Shown here: positions 27,825-39,612 of the stretch, in pieces
Layout of the letters: every line of letters begins with the position of its first letter
Position numbering within the stretch: the stretch's first letter is position 1
Origin: Acetobacteraceae bacterium
Lineage (GTDB): Bacteria; Pseudomonadota; Alphaproteobacteria; Acetobacterales; Acetobacteraceae
DNA: 64,000 nucleotides
Reading direction: 5' to 3'
Assembly (NCBI GenBank): GCA_030041375.1
Contig: JASHOA010000012.1
Span: forward strand, 18,947-82,946
Notes under the pieces: generated by a model
The model's input: the letters and a program-made list of their open reading frames with translations, nothing else
The model's database searches: none
Told to the model about the DNA's origin: nothing
Made by a program: the position numbers and the translations under genes

Positions 27825-29687
27825 TCAGGCTGCGGGCAGTGCCTCCGAGGGAGCGGGCAGCGCTGGTGGTGCCGCAAGCGGGCCGGTGATCGCGCTGATC
27901 TCTGCGGCACTCAATGTCTCCTTTTCAAGCAGAACGCGCGCGGCTTCGCGCAATACTTTCTCATTGGCAACAAGAATGGCACGGGCGCGTGCATAAGCAC
28001 CATCAACAAGATCGCGCACCGCATCGTCGATTGCGGTGGCGGTTTCCTCCCCATATTGTCTTGGTTGCCAATCGATCGGGCTCTGGAGGATGGTTTGCCG
28101 CTGCGGCTCATAGGTCACCTGGCCGAGTCGCGGATCCATTCCAAAGCGCACGACCATGTTGCGTGCGATATCCGTGACCTTGGCAAGGTCATCAGCGGCA
28201 CCGGTAGAAATTTCGCCGAAGATGACGCTTTCCGCCGCGCGTCCGCCGAGCAGCACGGCCATGCGATTGAGGAGCTCCCTACGGTCCAGCAGATAGCGAT
28301 CTTCGAGCGGCCGCTGGATCGTGTAGCCGAGCGCCCCCAATCCGCGTGGAATGATGGAAACCTTCTGCACTGCGTCAGTCCCTGGCAACGTCATGGCCAC
28401 CAGGGCGTGTCCCATCTCGTGATGCGCGACCACAGTTCGCTCGTGGGCGTTGAGCAGGCGATTTCGTTTTTCGAGCCCGGCGACAATTCGCTCCACCGCC
28501 TGCTCGAAATCGTGGAATGTGACTTCTTCGGCATTGCGGCGCGTGGCCAGCAAGGCCGCTTCGTTCACGAGATTGGCGAGGTCAGCGCCGGTGAAGCCCG
28601 GAGTCAGGGCTGCAATGTCCTCGATCGAAACGCCCCCGGCCAATTGGACCTTACGAATGTGGAGCTTGAGAATCTCGATTCGTCCTTTCTTGTCTGGTCT
28701 ATCCACCAGCACCTGGCGGTCGAAGCGGCCGGCGCGCAGCAGGGCAGGATCGAGGATTTCCGGGCGGTTGGTGGCGCCGAGCAGGACAACGCCGAGTGAG
28801 GGATCAAAGCCGTCGAGCTCTGCCAGGAGCTGATTCAGCGTCTGCTCCTTCTCGTCGTGGCCGCCGCTTGGACCCATGAAGCCCGAACGGGCACGGCCGA
28901 GCGCGTCGAGTTCGTCAATGAAAACGATCGACGGCGCACGCTCACGTGCCTGTTTGAACAGATCGCGCACGCGCGCTGCTCCGACTCCCACGAACATCTC
29001 TACGAACTCGGAGCCGGCGATCGAGAAAAACGGAACACCTGCTTCGCCCGCAACCGCGCGGGCGAGTAGCGTCTTTCCGGTCCCCGGGGGCCCGACCAGC
29101 AGAATTCCTTTGGGGATATGCGCACCGAGCCGGCTATAGCGCTTCGGGTCTTTGAGAAACGAGACGATCTCCTCGAGCTCTGCCTTGGCCTCATCGACGC
29201 CCGCGACATCGGAGAAGCGCACTGGCACATCACTCTCGGCATAGATTTTGGCCCGACTTTTGCCGACAGCGAATAGCCCGCCCATGCCGCCGCCGGTCGC
29301 GGCGGGTCGGACCAGGAACATCCAGAGCAGCACGAAGAGAAGCACCGGCATAAACCAGGCGAGCACGTTCGCAAGGAGCCCGGGCGAGGCTTCGCCGGAG
29401 AATGTGACACCCGATTGTTTCAGCTCGGCAGCCAGCGCCGGGTCCACTCGCTGCGTCAAGAACTTCGATGGTTCTCCCTTCTCGGCTGTGATGAATCCGC
29501 CAGTAATGTCGTATTGGCCTATTACGAGGTCCTTGATTTTGTGTTCCTGCAACAAGGTCAGGAACTCATTGTAGGGAATGGTCTTCACATCGCTCGGTCG
29601 GCCGAGGATTTGCTCGATCGCCAGCACGGCCAGAAACGCCAGGACGAAGTACCAGAAGTGGACGTGGTGTTCGCGCTTCATCTGCAT
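27825..29687 (-). CDS. ATP-dependent zinc metalloprotease FtsH, second paralogue
   Basis: 620 residues with the whole FtsH layout: membrane helix 1 ([17 protein letters not shown]), a periplasmic stretch, helix 2 ([20 protein letters not shown]), Walker A GPPGTGKT, Walker [16 protein letters not shown], and the M41 zinc site HEMGH at 423-427. It differs clearly from copy 1 (HEGGH; tail composition), so it is an old paralogue, not a recent duplicate. Its role is unknown; accessory FtsHs often act under stress. It stands alone, 66 bp beyond the aldolase start side. The start is ATG 29687; another ATG lies two codons later. Confidence 0.93.
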   Translation of the reverse strand: MQMKREHHVHFWYFVLAFLAVLAIEQILGRPSDVKTIPYNEFLTLLQEHKIKDLVIGQYDITGGFITAEKGEPSKFLTQRVDPALAAELKQSGVTFSGEASPGLLANVLAWFMPVLLFVLLWMFLVRPAATGGGMGGLFAVGKSRAKIYAESDVPVRFSDVAGVDEAKAELEEIVSFLKDPKRYSRLGAHIPKGILLVGPPGTGKTLLARAVAGEAGVPFFSIAGSEFVEMFVGVGAARVRDLFKQARERAPSIVFIDELDALGRARSGFMGPSGGHDEKEQTLNQLLAELDGFDPSLGVVLLGATNRPEILDPALLRAGRFDRQVLVDRPDKKGRIEILKLHIRKVQLAGGVSIEDIAALTPGFTGADLANLVNEAALLATRRNAEEVTFHDFEQAVERIVAGLEKRNRLLNAHERTVVAHHEMGHALVAMTLPGTDAVQKVSIIPRGLGALGYTIQRPLEDRYLLDRRELLNRMAVLLGGRAAESVIFGEISTGAADDLAKVTDIARNMVVRFGMDPRLGQVTYEPQRQTILQSPIDWQPRQYGEETATAIDDAVRDLVDGAYARARAILVANEKVLREAARVLLEKETLSAAEISAITGPLAAPPALPAPSEALPAA

Positions 29688-30344
29688 CGGGCTGCGCTCC
29701 CGGCGATCTGCCTACCGCACGCTTAGCACAGCCGCTCCCTCCAGGCGCCCCCTACGAGATCGGGTAGAGGCTCGTTGGTCGCTGCAGGCCGGCCGGTGAT
29801 GGTGGCGGTACGGACCGGAATTTTCGGCGCGATGGCAGGAAGCTCCTTCGCCCCACGACGGACCAGATTGATGGCAGGGCGCGGCACCTGACCCCGCCCA
29901 CTGGAGCATGGGGAAACAATGGGATGTCACTCATATCGATTCCGGCGCAGACTACGGTTGCAGGGCAAGCCGGGATTCGGGCCGATGTTCTCCTGCCCCC
30001 GAACGTAGTCTTCGTAGGCCCCCCGCGCGTACAGCCGAGCCACGGATGCCGATCTCGAAGCAGAGGTCGAAACACCGAACGCGCGCCTCCGAGGGCGCCG
30101 ACCTGCCCGCTGTTCCCGTGACCAGGCCCATGCGGAGGGCCCCGCGCGGGGAGACGCATTGGGGTCGGTCCCTGGCCCAGCCCCACCCTCGAACCTGCGA
30201 GGCCCTCGGCGGGACGCCCCTGGCGCTCCCAGGAAGATCTGTCGCCTACATTCTGCCGCCCTTGGATCACTGGCACGTGCTTGCCGCGGTGAACGCCCTT
30301 GCGGTTGCCCCTCGGGGTGGTCATGCTGAGATGGGAGAAAAGCC
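29688..30344. other. 657-bp region without a recognisable gene
   Basis: Open frames exist on both strands (the longest on the minus strand is about 190 codons), but they are Arg/Pro/Gly-rich, typical of non-coding frames in GC-rich DNA, and match no family I know. No RNA gene, terminator or insertion-sequence end was recognised. It may be a decayed gene plus the promoters of ftsH2 and glcD. Confidence 0.4.
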
Positions 30345-31772
30345 ATGCCGGAAGATATGGGTGGAGCGCATCCGGTCGATTCGGTCATTTCCGCGGCGCG
30401 CAAGCTGCTTGGTGAACGAATCAGCACAAACCGGAATATCCGCGAACAGCACGCACATGGAGAGGATACGCAGCCGCACGTGCTCCCCGATGCGGTCGCT
30501 TTCGTCGAAAATTCAGAGGAGGTGGCGCGCCTGCTCGGCCTCTGCCATTCCGCCGGCGTACCGGTGACCGCGTTCGGTGCGGGCACCTCGCTTGAAGGTC
30601 ATGTAACCCCGGTACTGAGCGGTATTACTCTCGATCTTTCACGGATGCGCCGCGTGCTCGAAGTGAATGCGGCGGATATGGATTGCTTTGTCGAGGCGGG
30701 CGTGACCCGTCAGCAGCTCAACGCGCATCTCCGCGATCAGGGGCTCTTCTTTCCCGTCGATCCCGGCAGCGAGTGTACGATCGGCGGCATGTGCGCAACG
30801 CGTGCCTCCGGCACCAATGCGGTCCGCTATGGGACGATTCGCGACAACGTGCTCGGCCTGACCGTTGCTCTCGCCGATGGGCGGCTGATCAGGACCGGTG
30901 GGCGAGTGCGCAAGTCGTCGACCGGCTATGACCTGACCCGGCTCTTCATCGGCTCGGAAGGCACTCTCGGCGTGATCACGGAGATCGGGCTCCGCCTGCA
31001 TGGCATTCCAGAAGCGATCGTGTCGGCGGCCTGCCAGTTCCCGATGCTCTCCGGTGCAGTCGAGACGGTGGTTTCGGTGATGCAGGCGGGCATTCCGGTG
31101 GCACGCATTGAGCTCCTAGACGAAGTGCAGATGCGGGCCTCGATCGCCTATTCGAATCTCCCCGGCCTGGCCGAGATTCCCACCCTCTTCTTCGAGTTCC
31201 ACGGGACTCCTGTTGCGGTCGCCGAGCAGGTGCGCGTGACGGAGGAGATCGCACGTGACTGTGGAGCGGAACGTTTCACGCAAGCAGCGGATGCCGAGGC
31301 GCGAGCACATCTCTGGAAGGCGCGGCATGATGCCTATTGGGCGGCACTCGCATTGCAGCCGGGTTGTCGCATCCTCACCGCCGATGCGATCGTGCCGATC
31401 TCTCGCCTGACCGAAGCCGTGCTCGCATCTCGTGAGGCGATCACCGCCTCCGGGCTTACGGGGGCCATCCTCGGACATGTCGGCGACGGCAATTTCCATA
31501 CCGTGATCATCGTGCCAAGCGAGCCAGACGGACTTGCTCGCGCCTGGGCACTTGATCGGACAATCGTCGGCATCGCGCTCGGCCTAGGCGGGTCTTGCAG
31601 CGGCGAGCACGGGGTTGGTATCGGAAAGCGCCAGTTCCTGGAAGCCGAACACGGTCAGGAGGCGCTGGCCGTGATGCGCGCGATCAAGTCAGCACTCGAT
31701 CCGCGCGGCATCCTCAACCCCGGCAAGATCTTTCCGGACCAAACCAACCCCGGCGTTATTGCGGTGGCCTGA
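30345..31772 (+). CDS. FAD-linked oxidase, GlcD / D-lactate dehydrogenase type
   Basis: 475 residues. N-terminal PCMH FAD-binding domain (VPVTAFGAGTSLEGHV near 74-89, PVDPGSECTIGGMCATRASGTNAVRYG near 137-163) and C-terminal FAD-oxidase domain ending CSGEHGVGIGKRQFLEAEHG then LDPRGILNPGKIF. The conserved HVGDGNFH metal segment is near residue 380. It oxidises 2-hydroxy acids such as D-lactate or glycolate; without glcE/glcF neighbours, a single-subunit D-lactate dehydrogenase is the better guess. Its 3' end overlaps the convergent DUF983 gene by 17 bp. Confidence 0.88.
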   Translation: MPEDMGGAHPVDSVISAARKLLGERISTNRNIREQHAHGEDTQPHVLPDAVAFVENSEEVARLLGLCHSAGVPVTAFGAGTSLEGHVTPVLSGITLDLSRMRRVLEVNAADMDCFVEAGVTRQQLNAHLRDQGLFFPVDPGSECTIGGMCATRASGTNAVRYGTIRDNVLGLTVALADGRLIRTGGRVRKSSTGYDLTRLFIGSEGTLGVITEIGLRLHGIPEAIVSAACQFPMLSGAVETVVSVMQAGIPVARIELLDEVQMRASIAYSNLPGLAEIPTLFFEFHGTPVAVAEQVRVTEEIARDCGAERFTQAADAEARAHLWKARHDAYWAALALQPGCRILTADAIVPISRLTEAVLASREAITASGLTGAILGHVGDGNFHTVIIVPSEPDGLARAWALDRTIVGIALGLGGSCSGEHGVGIGKRQFLEAEHGQEALAVMRAIKSALDPRGILNPGKIFPDQTNPGVIAVA

Positions 31773-32133
31773 TCATCCCGATCCGCAACATGACCGCGAG
31801 GATGCCGCCCTTTACCAGCGGGAGCAGCGCCAACGCCAAAACAAGAGTGAGCGGCAGCAGAATCGCCGCTTCGAGCCAGAGCGGCGGGACGAGGGTCGTC
31901 TCCATCAGCACCAGCAACCCGACTACAATGTGCCCGACGATCAGGATCGTGACGTACGCCGGCGCATCGTCGGAGCGCAACTGGCCAAGCGGCGCTTTGC
32001 AGCTGGGGCATGCAACGACGACGCGGAGATAGCTGGCGAACAGAGGGCTCTCTCCGCAGGCCGGGCATCGCCCGGCGATGCCCCGACCGATCTGTACCTT
32101 CATCGGCGGGTTGGGCCAGGGCGGTGGCACCAT
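31756..32133 (-). CDS. DUF983 family membrane protein
   Basis: About 125 residues with a zinc-ribbon-like pair RCPACGES ... ACPSCKAPL and two membrane helices (VTILIVGHIVVGLLVLM and AAILLPLTLVLALALLPLV). DUF983 proteins are common in alphaproteobacteria; function unknown. The start is uncertain: ATG 32133 (MVPPPWPNPP) gives the usual short N-terminus; ATG 32157 and TTG 32214 are also in frame. No clear Shine-Dalgarno sequence decides it. Confidence 0.75.
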   Translation of the reverse strand: MVPPPWPNPPMKVQIGRGIAGRCPACGESPLFASYLRVVVACPSCKAPLGQLRSDDAPAYVTILIVGHIVVGLLVLMETTLVPPLWLEAAILLPLTLVLALALLPLVKGGILAVMLRIGMIRPPQ

Positions 32134-32490
32134 GCTGCGACGAGGCTGCCATCGCATCAGAGAATCATCTGGCACCGGATTTCCTCGCTCTTTTCCTCGC
32201 GGACCTTTTTGCAAACACTGCTTCCAGCCAGGCCGACGCTGGCAGCAGCGGTCATGGTTGCAAGCGCCGGCAGACCTTCAGCTCAAGAATATGCGAGCCA
32301 TCGCACTTTCTTGTACCGCACTTGGCTTCCGGCACCGGCGTTTGCAACCTCGGCAAGGCTGGCATTCCGAAAGCTCGTGACGGTGCTATCACTTATCAGC
32401 GGATACCGAGGCCAGTTCGTGCCCATGCCCAACACACGCCTTCGGGGCCTCTTGGGATCGGTTCGCGACGCCAGCAGAGCGCGGCCAAGT
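32134..32490. other. 357-bp spacer, no gene recognised
   Basis: Lies between the DUF983 start and the MFS transporter stop. Short frames are present but none resembles a known protein, and no clear RNA or repeat was seen. The left 80 bp could belong to a longer DUF983 N-terminus. Confidence 0.35.
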
Positions 32491-33936
32491 CTAGCTGACC
32501 TTATGACCGGAGAGCTCGGCCCCGGCATCCGTTCCGAGTTGCATCGAGACCGGCACCGAGATCATTGCCACTCCGGCGACGGCGAGGAACGCAAAGCTGT
32601 AATCGCTGAGGCTGGGCACCGCATGCCCGAACAGCTTGGAAAATGTCTCGAGCGCTGCTGCCCCCGCCGCCACGCCGGCTGTCAGCGAAAGCTGCTGGGC
32701 GGTGCTGTAGAGACTGGTTGCTACACTCAGCTTCGGAGGGGGTATGTCGGCGAACGCGATTGCGTTGAATGCCGTGAATTGCAGCGAACGAAAGAAGCCG
32801 CCCATCAGCAGCACGCCATAAATTGCGGCGAGAGGCCATGCCGGGCGGAAGCCGGCCATCAGCGCGATCGTGATTACCGAGATCGTGCCGTTGGAGATCA
32901 GCGTCGCACGAAAGCCGAACATCTTCAGCGCATACTGCGCGGCAGGCTTCATCACCAGCGCGCCGGCCGAACTCGCGAAGGTGATCATCCCGCTCTCGGC
33001 CGCACTTAGCCCGAACCCCACCTGCAGGAGAAGCGGCAAGAGGAACGGCACCGCACCGATGCCGATACGAAAAAGACTAGCTGCCGCAACAGCAAGCCCG
33101 AAGGTCGGAATCCGCAACAGGCCGAGATCGACGAGCGGATACTCCCGCGCCCGGGCATGAAACCAATAGGCAAAAGCGGCTCCTGCCCCGCCCAGAAGCA
33201 GGCCGGCGGTTTCCGGCCATGGCAGTACGCCGCGGCTCGCCGCCTCCAACCCCGACAAGAGAGAAACCAGGGAAGCGGCCGTCAGGCAAAGACCTGCCCA
33301 GTCGAAGGGTTTTGTATCTCCACCCCCTGTCTCCTCAATATAAAGAGTGACCAGCACCACGCCGAGAAGGCCGATTGGCACGTTGATGTCGAAAATCCAG
33401 TGCCAGGAGACGTAGGTCACGATGAAACCCCCGACCGGCGGGCCGAGTACCGGCCCCAGGAGCGCGGGAATGCTAAGCCATGCCATTGCTGCCACCAGTT
33501 CGGACTTCGCCACCGACCTCAGCAATACCAAGCGCCCGACCGGCACCATCATCGCCCCGCCAACACCTTGGAGGATACGCGCAGCAACCAGGAACCAGAG
33601 GCTTCCCGCACGCCCGCAGAGAACGGATCCGGCGGTGAACACGATGATTGCCGCGCGGAAGACGCTGCGGCTGCCGAAGCGGTCGGCCACCCAGCCGCTG
33701 GCCGGAATGAACACGCTGAGGCTCAGCATGTACGAAGTGAGCGCCACGCTCATGTGTACCGGATCGGCGTGGAAGGCGTGCGCCATTGCCGGCAGGGCCG
33801 TCGCCACGACCGTGGAATCGAGGTTCTGCATGAAGAGCGCGCAAGCGACGATCAGAGCCGTGACGCGCGCCCGCCGTGACATCGTGGGCCGCTCCGGAAG
33901 GGCCCGCGGCGGGAGGAGTCGCAATCGCGCAGACAT
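32491..33936 (-). CDS. MFS drug exporter, DHA2 (EmrB/QacA) family
   Basis: 481 residues, about 14 predicted membrane segments. Diagnostic motifs: LDSTVVATALPAMA in helix 1, GWVADRFGSRSVFR (motif A, loop 2-3), ARILQGVGGAMMVPVGR (motif B) and a LGPVLGPPVGGFIV (motif C, antiporter) segment near 155-170. These are proton-driven exporters of drugs and other lipophilic compounds. The substrate is unknown. Start ATG 33936 (MSARLRL). No membrane-fusion partner is adjacent. A possible operator lies upstream at 34047-34070. Confidence 0.9.
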   Translation of the reverse strand: MSARLRLLPPRALPERPTMSRRARVTALIVACALFMQNLDSTVVATALPAMAHAFHADPVHMSVALTSYMLSLSVFIPASGWVADRFGSRSVFRAAIIVFTAGSVLCGRAGSLWFLVAARILQGVGGAMMVPVGRLVLLRSVAKSELVAAMAWLSIPALLGPVLGPPVGGFIVTYVSWHWIFDINVPIGLLGVVLVTLYIEETGGGDTKPFDWAGLCLTAASLVSLLSGLEAASRGVLPWPETAGLLLGGAGAAFAYWFHARAREYPLVDLGLLRIPTFGLAVAAASLFRIGIGAVPFLLPLLLQVGFGLSAAESGMITFASSAGALVMKPAAQYALKMFGFRATLISNGTISVITIALMAGFRPAWPLAAIYGVLLMGGFFRSLQFTAFNAIAFADIPPPKLSVATSLYSTAQQLSLTAGVAAGAAALETFSKLFGHAVPSLSDYSFAFLAVAGVAMISVPVSMQLGTDAGAELSGHKVS

Positions 33937-34046
33937 CTTTAAATGATCGCCCCTGCGCCAGCGCTGCGGAACCCCTCCTCACTGCAATGCGCCCCTGCGC
34001 GTTCGCGCCTCAGCGTGACAATCTGTTACGCGGGCTCCCTGCCTTG

Positions 34047-34070
34047 CTGTACAGAACAGATGACGTACAG
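34047..34070. promoter_or_regulatory. inverted repeat upstream of the MFS exporter, possible operator
   Basis: CTGTAC (34047-34052) and GTACAG (34065-34070) flank a 12-bp spacer about 110 bp upstream of the exporter ATG. TGTAC-N-GTACA pairs are typical of TetR-family operators at drug exporter genes, but no regulator gene is adjacent. The site is also close to the 3' end of the quinone oxidoreductase gene. Confidence 0.3.
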
Positions 34071-34077
34071 GGACACG

Positions 34078-35052
34078 TTACGGGATGAGAACCGTGCTGC
34101 CGGTGGTCTGGCGCGCCTCGAGCGCGCTATGTGCGGCCGCTGCCTCGGCCAGCGGGAAAGTCTGGTTCACTCGGATCTTCACCACTCCGCTCCCCACCAC
34201 AGAAAAAAGCTCGCCCGCCATGTGTTCCAAATCTGCTCGCTTCGCTGCGTAAGTGGCAAGTGTCGGCCGGGTCAAGTAGAGGCTTCCCTTGGCCGACAGA
34301 ATCGAGATATCCACGGGCGGCACTGGCCCGGAGGCGTTGCCAAAGCTCACCATCATGCCAAGCGGCGCCAAACAATTGAGGCTGGCCATGAAAGTATCTT
34401 TGCCAACGCTGTCATAAACGACGGGTACCATCGCCCCGTCCGTGATTTTCTTCACCTCGGCGGCAAGGTCGGGATGTCCGATCAGTGCATGGTCCGCGCC
34501 GTTGGCCTTCGCCAGCGCGGCCTTCTCGGATGTGGAGACCACTCCGATCACCCGCGCACCGAGATGCTTCGCCCACTGACACATGATCAGGCCGACTCCG
34601 CCGGCCGCCGCATGCACGAGAATCGTATCGCCGCGTTTCACCGCATAGGTCCGGCGCAACAGGTATTGTGCCGTCATTCCGGCCAGCATCATCGCCGCCG
34701 CTGTCTCGAAACCAATGGACGCCGGCAGCTTGAGGAGCCGGTCCGCGGCGATTACCCGCTCGGTCGCGTAAGCGCCCATCGCGCCGGTGCCGTAGGCCAC
34801 CCGATCGCCGGGGGCCAGGCCGCTTACCCCGGGCCCCACCGCGAGCACTGTGCCGGCCCCTTCCATCCCTGGTGTGAATGGCAGGTTCGATGCCTTATAG
34901 AGGCCGGAGCGAACATAGACATCGACGAAGTTGAGCCCGACCGCCGCATGTCGCACCAGCGCCTCACCGGGGCCTGGCTCCGGGGTCGGCACCTCCTCCC
35001 ACTGCAATACTTCCGGCCCCCCGGTGCGGTGGATTCGGATCGCTTTCGTCAT
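34078..35052 (-). CDS. quinone oxidoreductase (zeta-crystallin-like MDR)
   Basis: 324 residues, NADPH:quinone reductase branch of the medium-chain dehydrogenase family without structural zinc. N-terminal PGMEGAGTVLAVGPGVSGLAPGDRVAY near 61-87, nucleotide-binding HAAAGGVGLIMCQWAKHLGARVIGVVS near 148-174, and TGSTVLIP at the end. It reduces quinones or enones in detoxification. Its ATG overlaps the ogt stop, so the two are translationally coupled. Confidence 0.92.
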   Translation of the reverse strand: MTKAIRIHRTGGPEVLQWEEVPTPEPGPGEALVRHAAVGLNFVDVYVRSGLYKASNLPFTPGMEGAGTVLAVGPGVSGLAPGDRVAYGTGAMGAYATERVIAADRLLKLPASIGFETAAAMMLAGMTAQYLLRRTYAVKRGDTILVHAAAGGVGLIMCQWAKHLGARVIGVVSTSEKAALAKANGADHALIGHPDLAAEVKKITDGAMVPVVYDSVGKDTFMASLNCLAPLGMMVSFGNASGPVPPVDISILSAKGSLYLTRPTLATYAAKRADLEHMAGELFSVVGSGVVKIRVNQTFPLAEAAAAHSALEARQTTGSTVLIP

Positions 35053-35582
35053 GCCAATGCCTCCTTTTTTCTGTCCCTATCCACCTGCCAGCCGCAGTTT
35101 GCGAAGAGATCCCCCGCATGTGGACCGCCTTCGAGCGCCAGCAGCGCCCGCTTGCTCGCAATCCCGCCTGGCGCCGAGAAGCCTCCGAGCCCGGCCACGG
35201 CGACGACCCGATGGCACGGTATGATGATGGGGATCGGATTCCGCCCAACGGCCCGACCGACCGCCCGCGGGGAGCCTCCTGAAAGGCGGGCGATCTCGCC
35301 GTAAGACCGTGTCTGGCCCCACGGAATCGCGCACAGCACCTCCCACACGCGCCGGTCGAATGCTGTTCCGGCCGGCTTGAGCGGCAAGTCGAACGCTATC
35401 CGCTCACCGGCAAAATATCGTTGGAGCAGCAGGCCCGCGCGCTGCAGCAGCGCGGTTTGCCGCCAGGCCCCGGCGATTCCCCAGAGGAGCGCCGTAATCG
35501 CGCCCGTTTCCTCGGCAAGAGTCATTGGGCCGAGCGGGGTCGTTAGAGTGAGCGCCAAGTCGGGTTTGTGCGCCGCCGTCAC
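35049..35582 (-). CDS. ogt: methylated-DNA--[protein]-cysteine S-methyltransferase
   Basis: Suicide repair protein taking alkyl groups from O6-alkylguanine. About 177 residues. The active-site IPCHRVV is near residue 127, preceded by GGSPRAVGRAVGRNPIPII and the helix-turn-helix region FDRRVWEVLCAIPWGQTRSYGEIARL. The start was set at GTG 35582 (VTAAHKPDLAL), outside the DUF255 gene; an upstream in-frame start would overlap that gene's 3' end. Assignment to Ogt or Ada C-terminal type is by size. Confidence 0.9.
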   Translation of the reverse strand: MTAAHKPDLALTLTTPLGPMTLAEETGAITALLWGIAGAWRQTALLQRAGLLLQRYFAGERIAFDLPLKPAGTAFDRRVWEVLCAIPWGQTRSYGEIARLSGGSPRAVGRAVGRNPIPIIIPCHRVVAVAGLGGFSAPGGIASKRALLALEGGPHAGDLFANCGWQVDRDRKKEALA

Positions 35583-35616
35583 GGGGCGGGGATGCGAGAC
35601 CGGTCCGGACCGCCTG

Positions 35617-37623
<2,007 letters not shown>

Positions 37624-38212
37624 GATGTGTTGCTTCCGTTTCCCTCACCCTGCTTGAACCTGTCCACTGGACGCCACCCATTCCGCGCCGTAATTGTCAA
37701 TCGTTTTATTCATAACTCCCTGGTCATCGACGATCACGCATCATCATCAAGTCATCGCTTGACGAAGGACATGACTGCCATGACGCCTTTCATAATGCGC
37801 TTGGACCGGGGCTGACGAGCAACCTTGGAATGGCTGCGCCGCGACGGCGAACAGACAGTGCGGAGGCTGACCTCAGGCATGGGCGTTCCCCAGCCGGATG
37901 TCGCCGCTTATGACAGGGCGCTCGATCGCTTTCCTCGTTCCCCAACGCGTCCGCGTCCGCCTGAATACGGTGGGGTAAAACCCCCTGGCCTCGGCGCGAC
38001 GAATCATCTCATCGATGTGGGTCTCCGGGTCATTTACGTTCGCCACTGCTACCCCCGACGGTCCTTCCGAAAGTCGCAGGGACTGCATACAGAGGCGAAT
38101 CAACCAGTCAGGAGCAAACGACCGCATCCTGGTGCACTTTCGGGTCGTGCCACTCCTTGCATATTGCCCGTGTCCTGCCTAGAACGGCTTGGTGTCACCA
38201 CAAGGAATCGCA
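37624..38212. other. 589-bp region without a recognisable gene
   Basis: Short open frames on both strands (about 85 codons minus at 37873-38127; about 130 codons plus from 37825) match nothing I know. A plus-strand segment near 37828-37925 (LEWLRRDGEQTVRRL) is vaguely regulator-like but has no convincing start. Local base composition is less GC-biased around 37690-37780. It is the left edge of a decayed zone that continues to about 41 kb. Confidence 0.4.
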
Positions 38213-38554
38213 ATGGGTGATCGCCAAACGTCCGATCCACCACTCTACTACGACTCGCACGTCTTCGTCTGCTGCAACCGCCGCCCCGACGGCCACCCGC
38301 GCGGCTCCTGCGTGGCCAAGGGCTCGGAAAAGCTTCGCGCCTATATGAAGGTGCGTGCGAAGGAGCTCGGCCTCCTTGCCACGCGTATAAACGCGTCGCT
38401 CTGCCTCGATCGTTGCGAACTTGGCCCGTGCGTCGTTATCTATCCAGAAGGAGTTTGGTACCGGATCTCGAACACCGTCGAAGCCGACGCCGTGCTCGAG
38501 CGCCACGTCCGCGACGGCGAGCGCGTACCGGACCTGATGCTTCCCGCACCGTGA
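38213..38554 (+). CDS. thioredoxin-like [2Fe-2S] ferredoxin
   Basis: 113 residues. The cysteine pattern is that of the thioredoxin-fold ferredoxin family (Shethna/NuoE-like): VFVCCNRRPDGHPRGSC near residues 17-33 and LCLDRCELGPCVVIYPEGVWY near 62-82. It should carry a single 2Fe-2S cluster for electron transfer; partners are unknown. The start at 38213 (MGDRQTSDPPL) was preferred over 38189 because family members start shortly before the first cysteine. The sequence after it is degenerate, so it may be a survivor of a larger lost operon. Confidence 0.85.
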   Translation: MGDRQTSDPPLYYDSHVFVCCNRRPDGHPRGSCVAKGSEKLRAYMKVRAKELGLLATRINASLCLDRCELGPCVVIYPEGVWYRISNTVEADAVLERHVRDGERVPDLMLPAP

Positions 38555-38869
38555 AACACCGCCTGAGCCCGGTGACCCTTGGTCACGGCCAACCGCAACT
38601 TCACGCCGCGGGCCGCCTGTGTATGCACGTTGCCCTTCGTCGCGAAGCCACTGCCGCACGTCGTGGACACAATCGCCAACTCCCTGGCGGAGGCGCGTTT
38701 CCGCACACCGGCACCTGGATGCTGAGCCGATTCGTGCTCGCCGCCGGGGACACGACCTCCAGCAACCTACCGGTGAGGACTACATTTTCGACTTGCCTGC
38801 GGCGGGCGCACACGTCGCTGCGATGACAGCCGGTTGCCGCGCCTCAAGCCGGTGGGTCACGAAGGCCGA
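38555..38869 (+). other. 315-bp stretch after the ferredoxin, probably degenerate coding DNA
   Basis: No frame stays open with a recognisable protein. Short segments in different plus-strand frames look protein-like (PLPHVVDTIANSLAEARF near 38643-38697; TGEDYIFDLPAAG near 38771-38809), as expected for a frameshifted gene downstream of the ferredoxin. The family was not identified. Confidence 0.35.
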
Positions 38870-39295
38870 GATCGGTCAACGTATGTATCTCTCGGGCGTA
38901 TCGGAGTTTCCGGAAGCCGACCACAAATTCACCCGCCAAATCTCGTGGAGTCTCGGACTTCGACAAATGACGGAGTCGTTTGTGGAGGAGAACAAACGTC
39001 GTGATGCCTTGTCCGAAATACGAAGCCGCGCTCCGACGTGCGCTTCCCATTTGGCGAGCTTTCGGCAGCGATCGATCCTGGCTTGTCGCTGCGCACCAGG
39101 GCGATCGCGTCATCCTTGGGCGATTTCGTCACAAGGCCAGAGATCCTCGCGACGGCAAGAGCGGAGTTCGCCGAACGCACCGGCGGCATGAGTGGAGCGA
39201 GATGGGTGGCGCCCCTGCTGCCCGGCGATTTTGGCCCGCCAGTCGATCTCTCGCGGGGGAACTTTGCTCGGACCGAACGCAGTGAGGAATGGTGA
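38870..39295 (+). pseudogene. M20 amidohydrolase (AbgB-like) fragment, frameshifted
   Basis: Residue patterns fit the C-terminal part of an M20 peptidase/aminobenzoyl-glutamate hydrolase-like protein: FPEADHKFTRQI near 38911-38946, then in another frame RTRAIASSLGDFVTRPEILATARAEFAERTGG (about 39095-39190) and VAPLLPGDFGPPVDL (about 39210-39255). The change of frame and the lack of the metal-binding N-terminal domain show it is not functional. The family call is by eye from conserved segments. Confidence 0.5.
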
Positions 39296-39612
39296 CTGTC
39301 CACCCCGAAAAAGGGTTCCGTGGCCGGCGACCGACTGTGACGCTGATCGCTCCCATGTCCGCATGGCCTCGCATCAACTTCTTCATTGATCGGCGTGCCG
39401 CCATATCCTGCGCTGCAGCTGGGCCCGGCCGTATTTGGCCCGCAAGGTCTCTTCGGTGTCGTCGTCGGTTCGAGTGGGGGTGGCCATCATCAATCCGGCC
39501 GTCGTGATTCCGAGGCGAACGCGCTGAAGGCTCTGTCAGTCTGCGAGCGAACCAAGCTTCTTCGCCAGTGTCGGGTAGCGCCGCGCACGCCCTGGTGCCA
39601 GCCACTGCTGAA
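39296..39612. other. 317-bp spacer in the decayed zone, nothing certain
   Basis: Contains a 35-codon minus-strand frame (39383-39490, MMATPTRTDDD start) with no recognised family. Otherwise no gene, RNA or repeat is supported. Confidence 0.3.

Noticed and set aside
29752..30324. Minus-strand 190-codon frame as a gene
   Set aside because: Composition is Arg/Pro/Gly-rich, no domain is recognisable and it conflicts with other frames.
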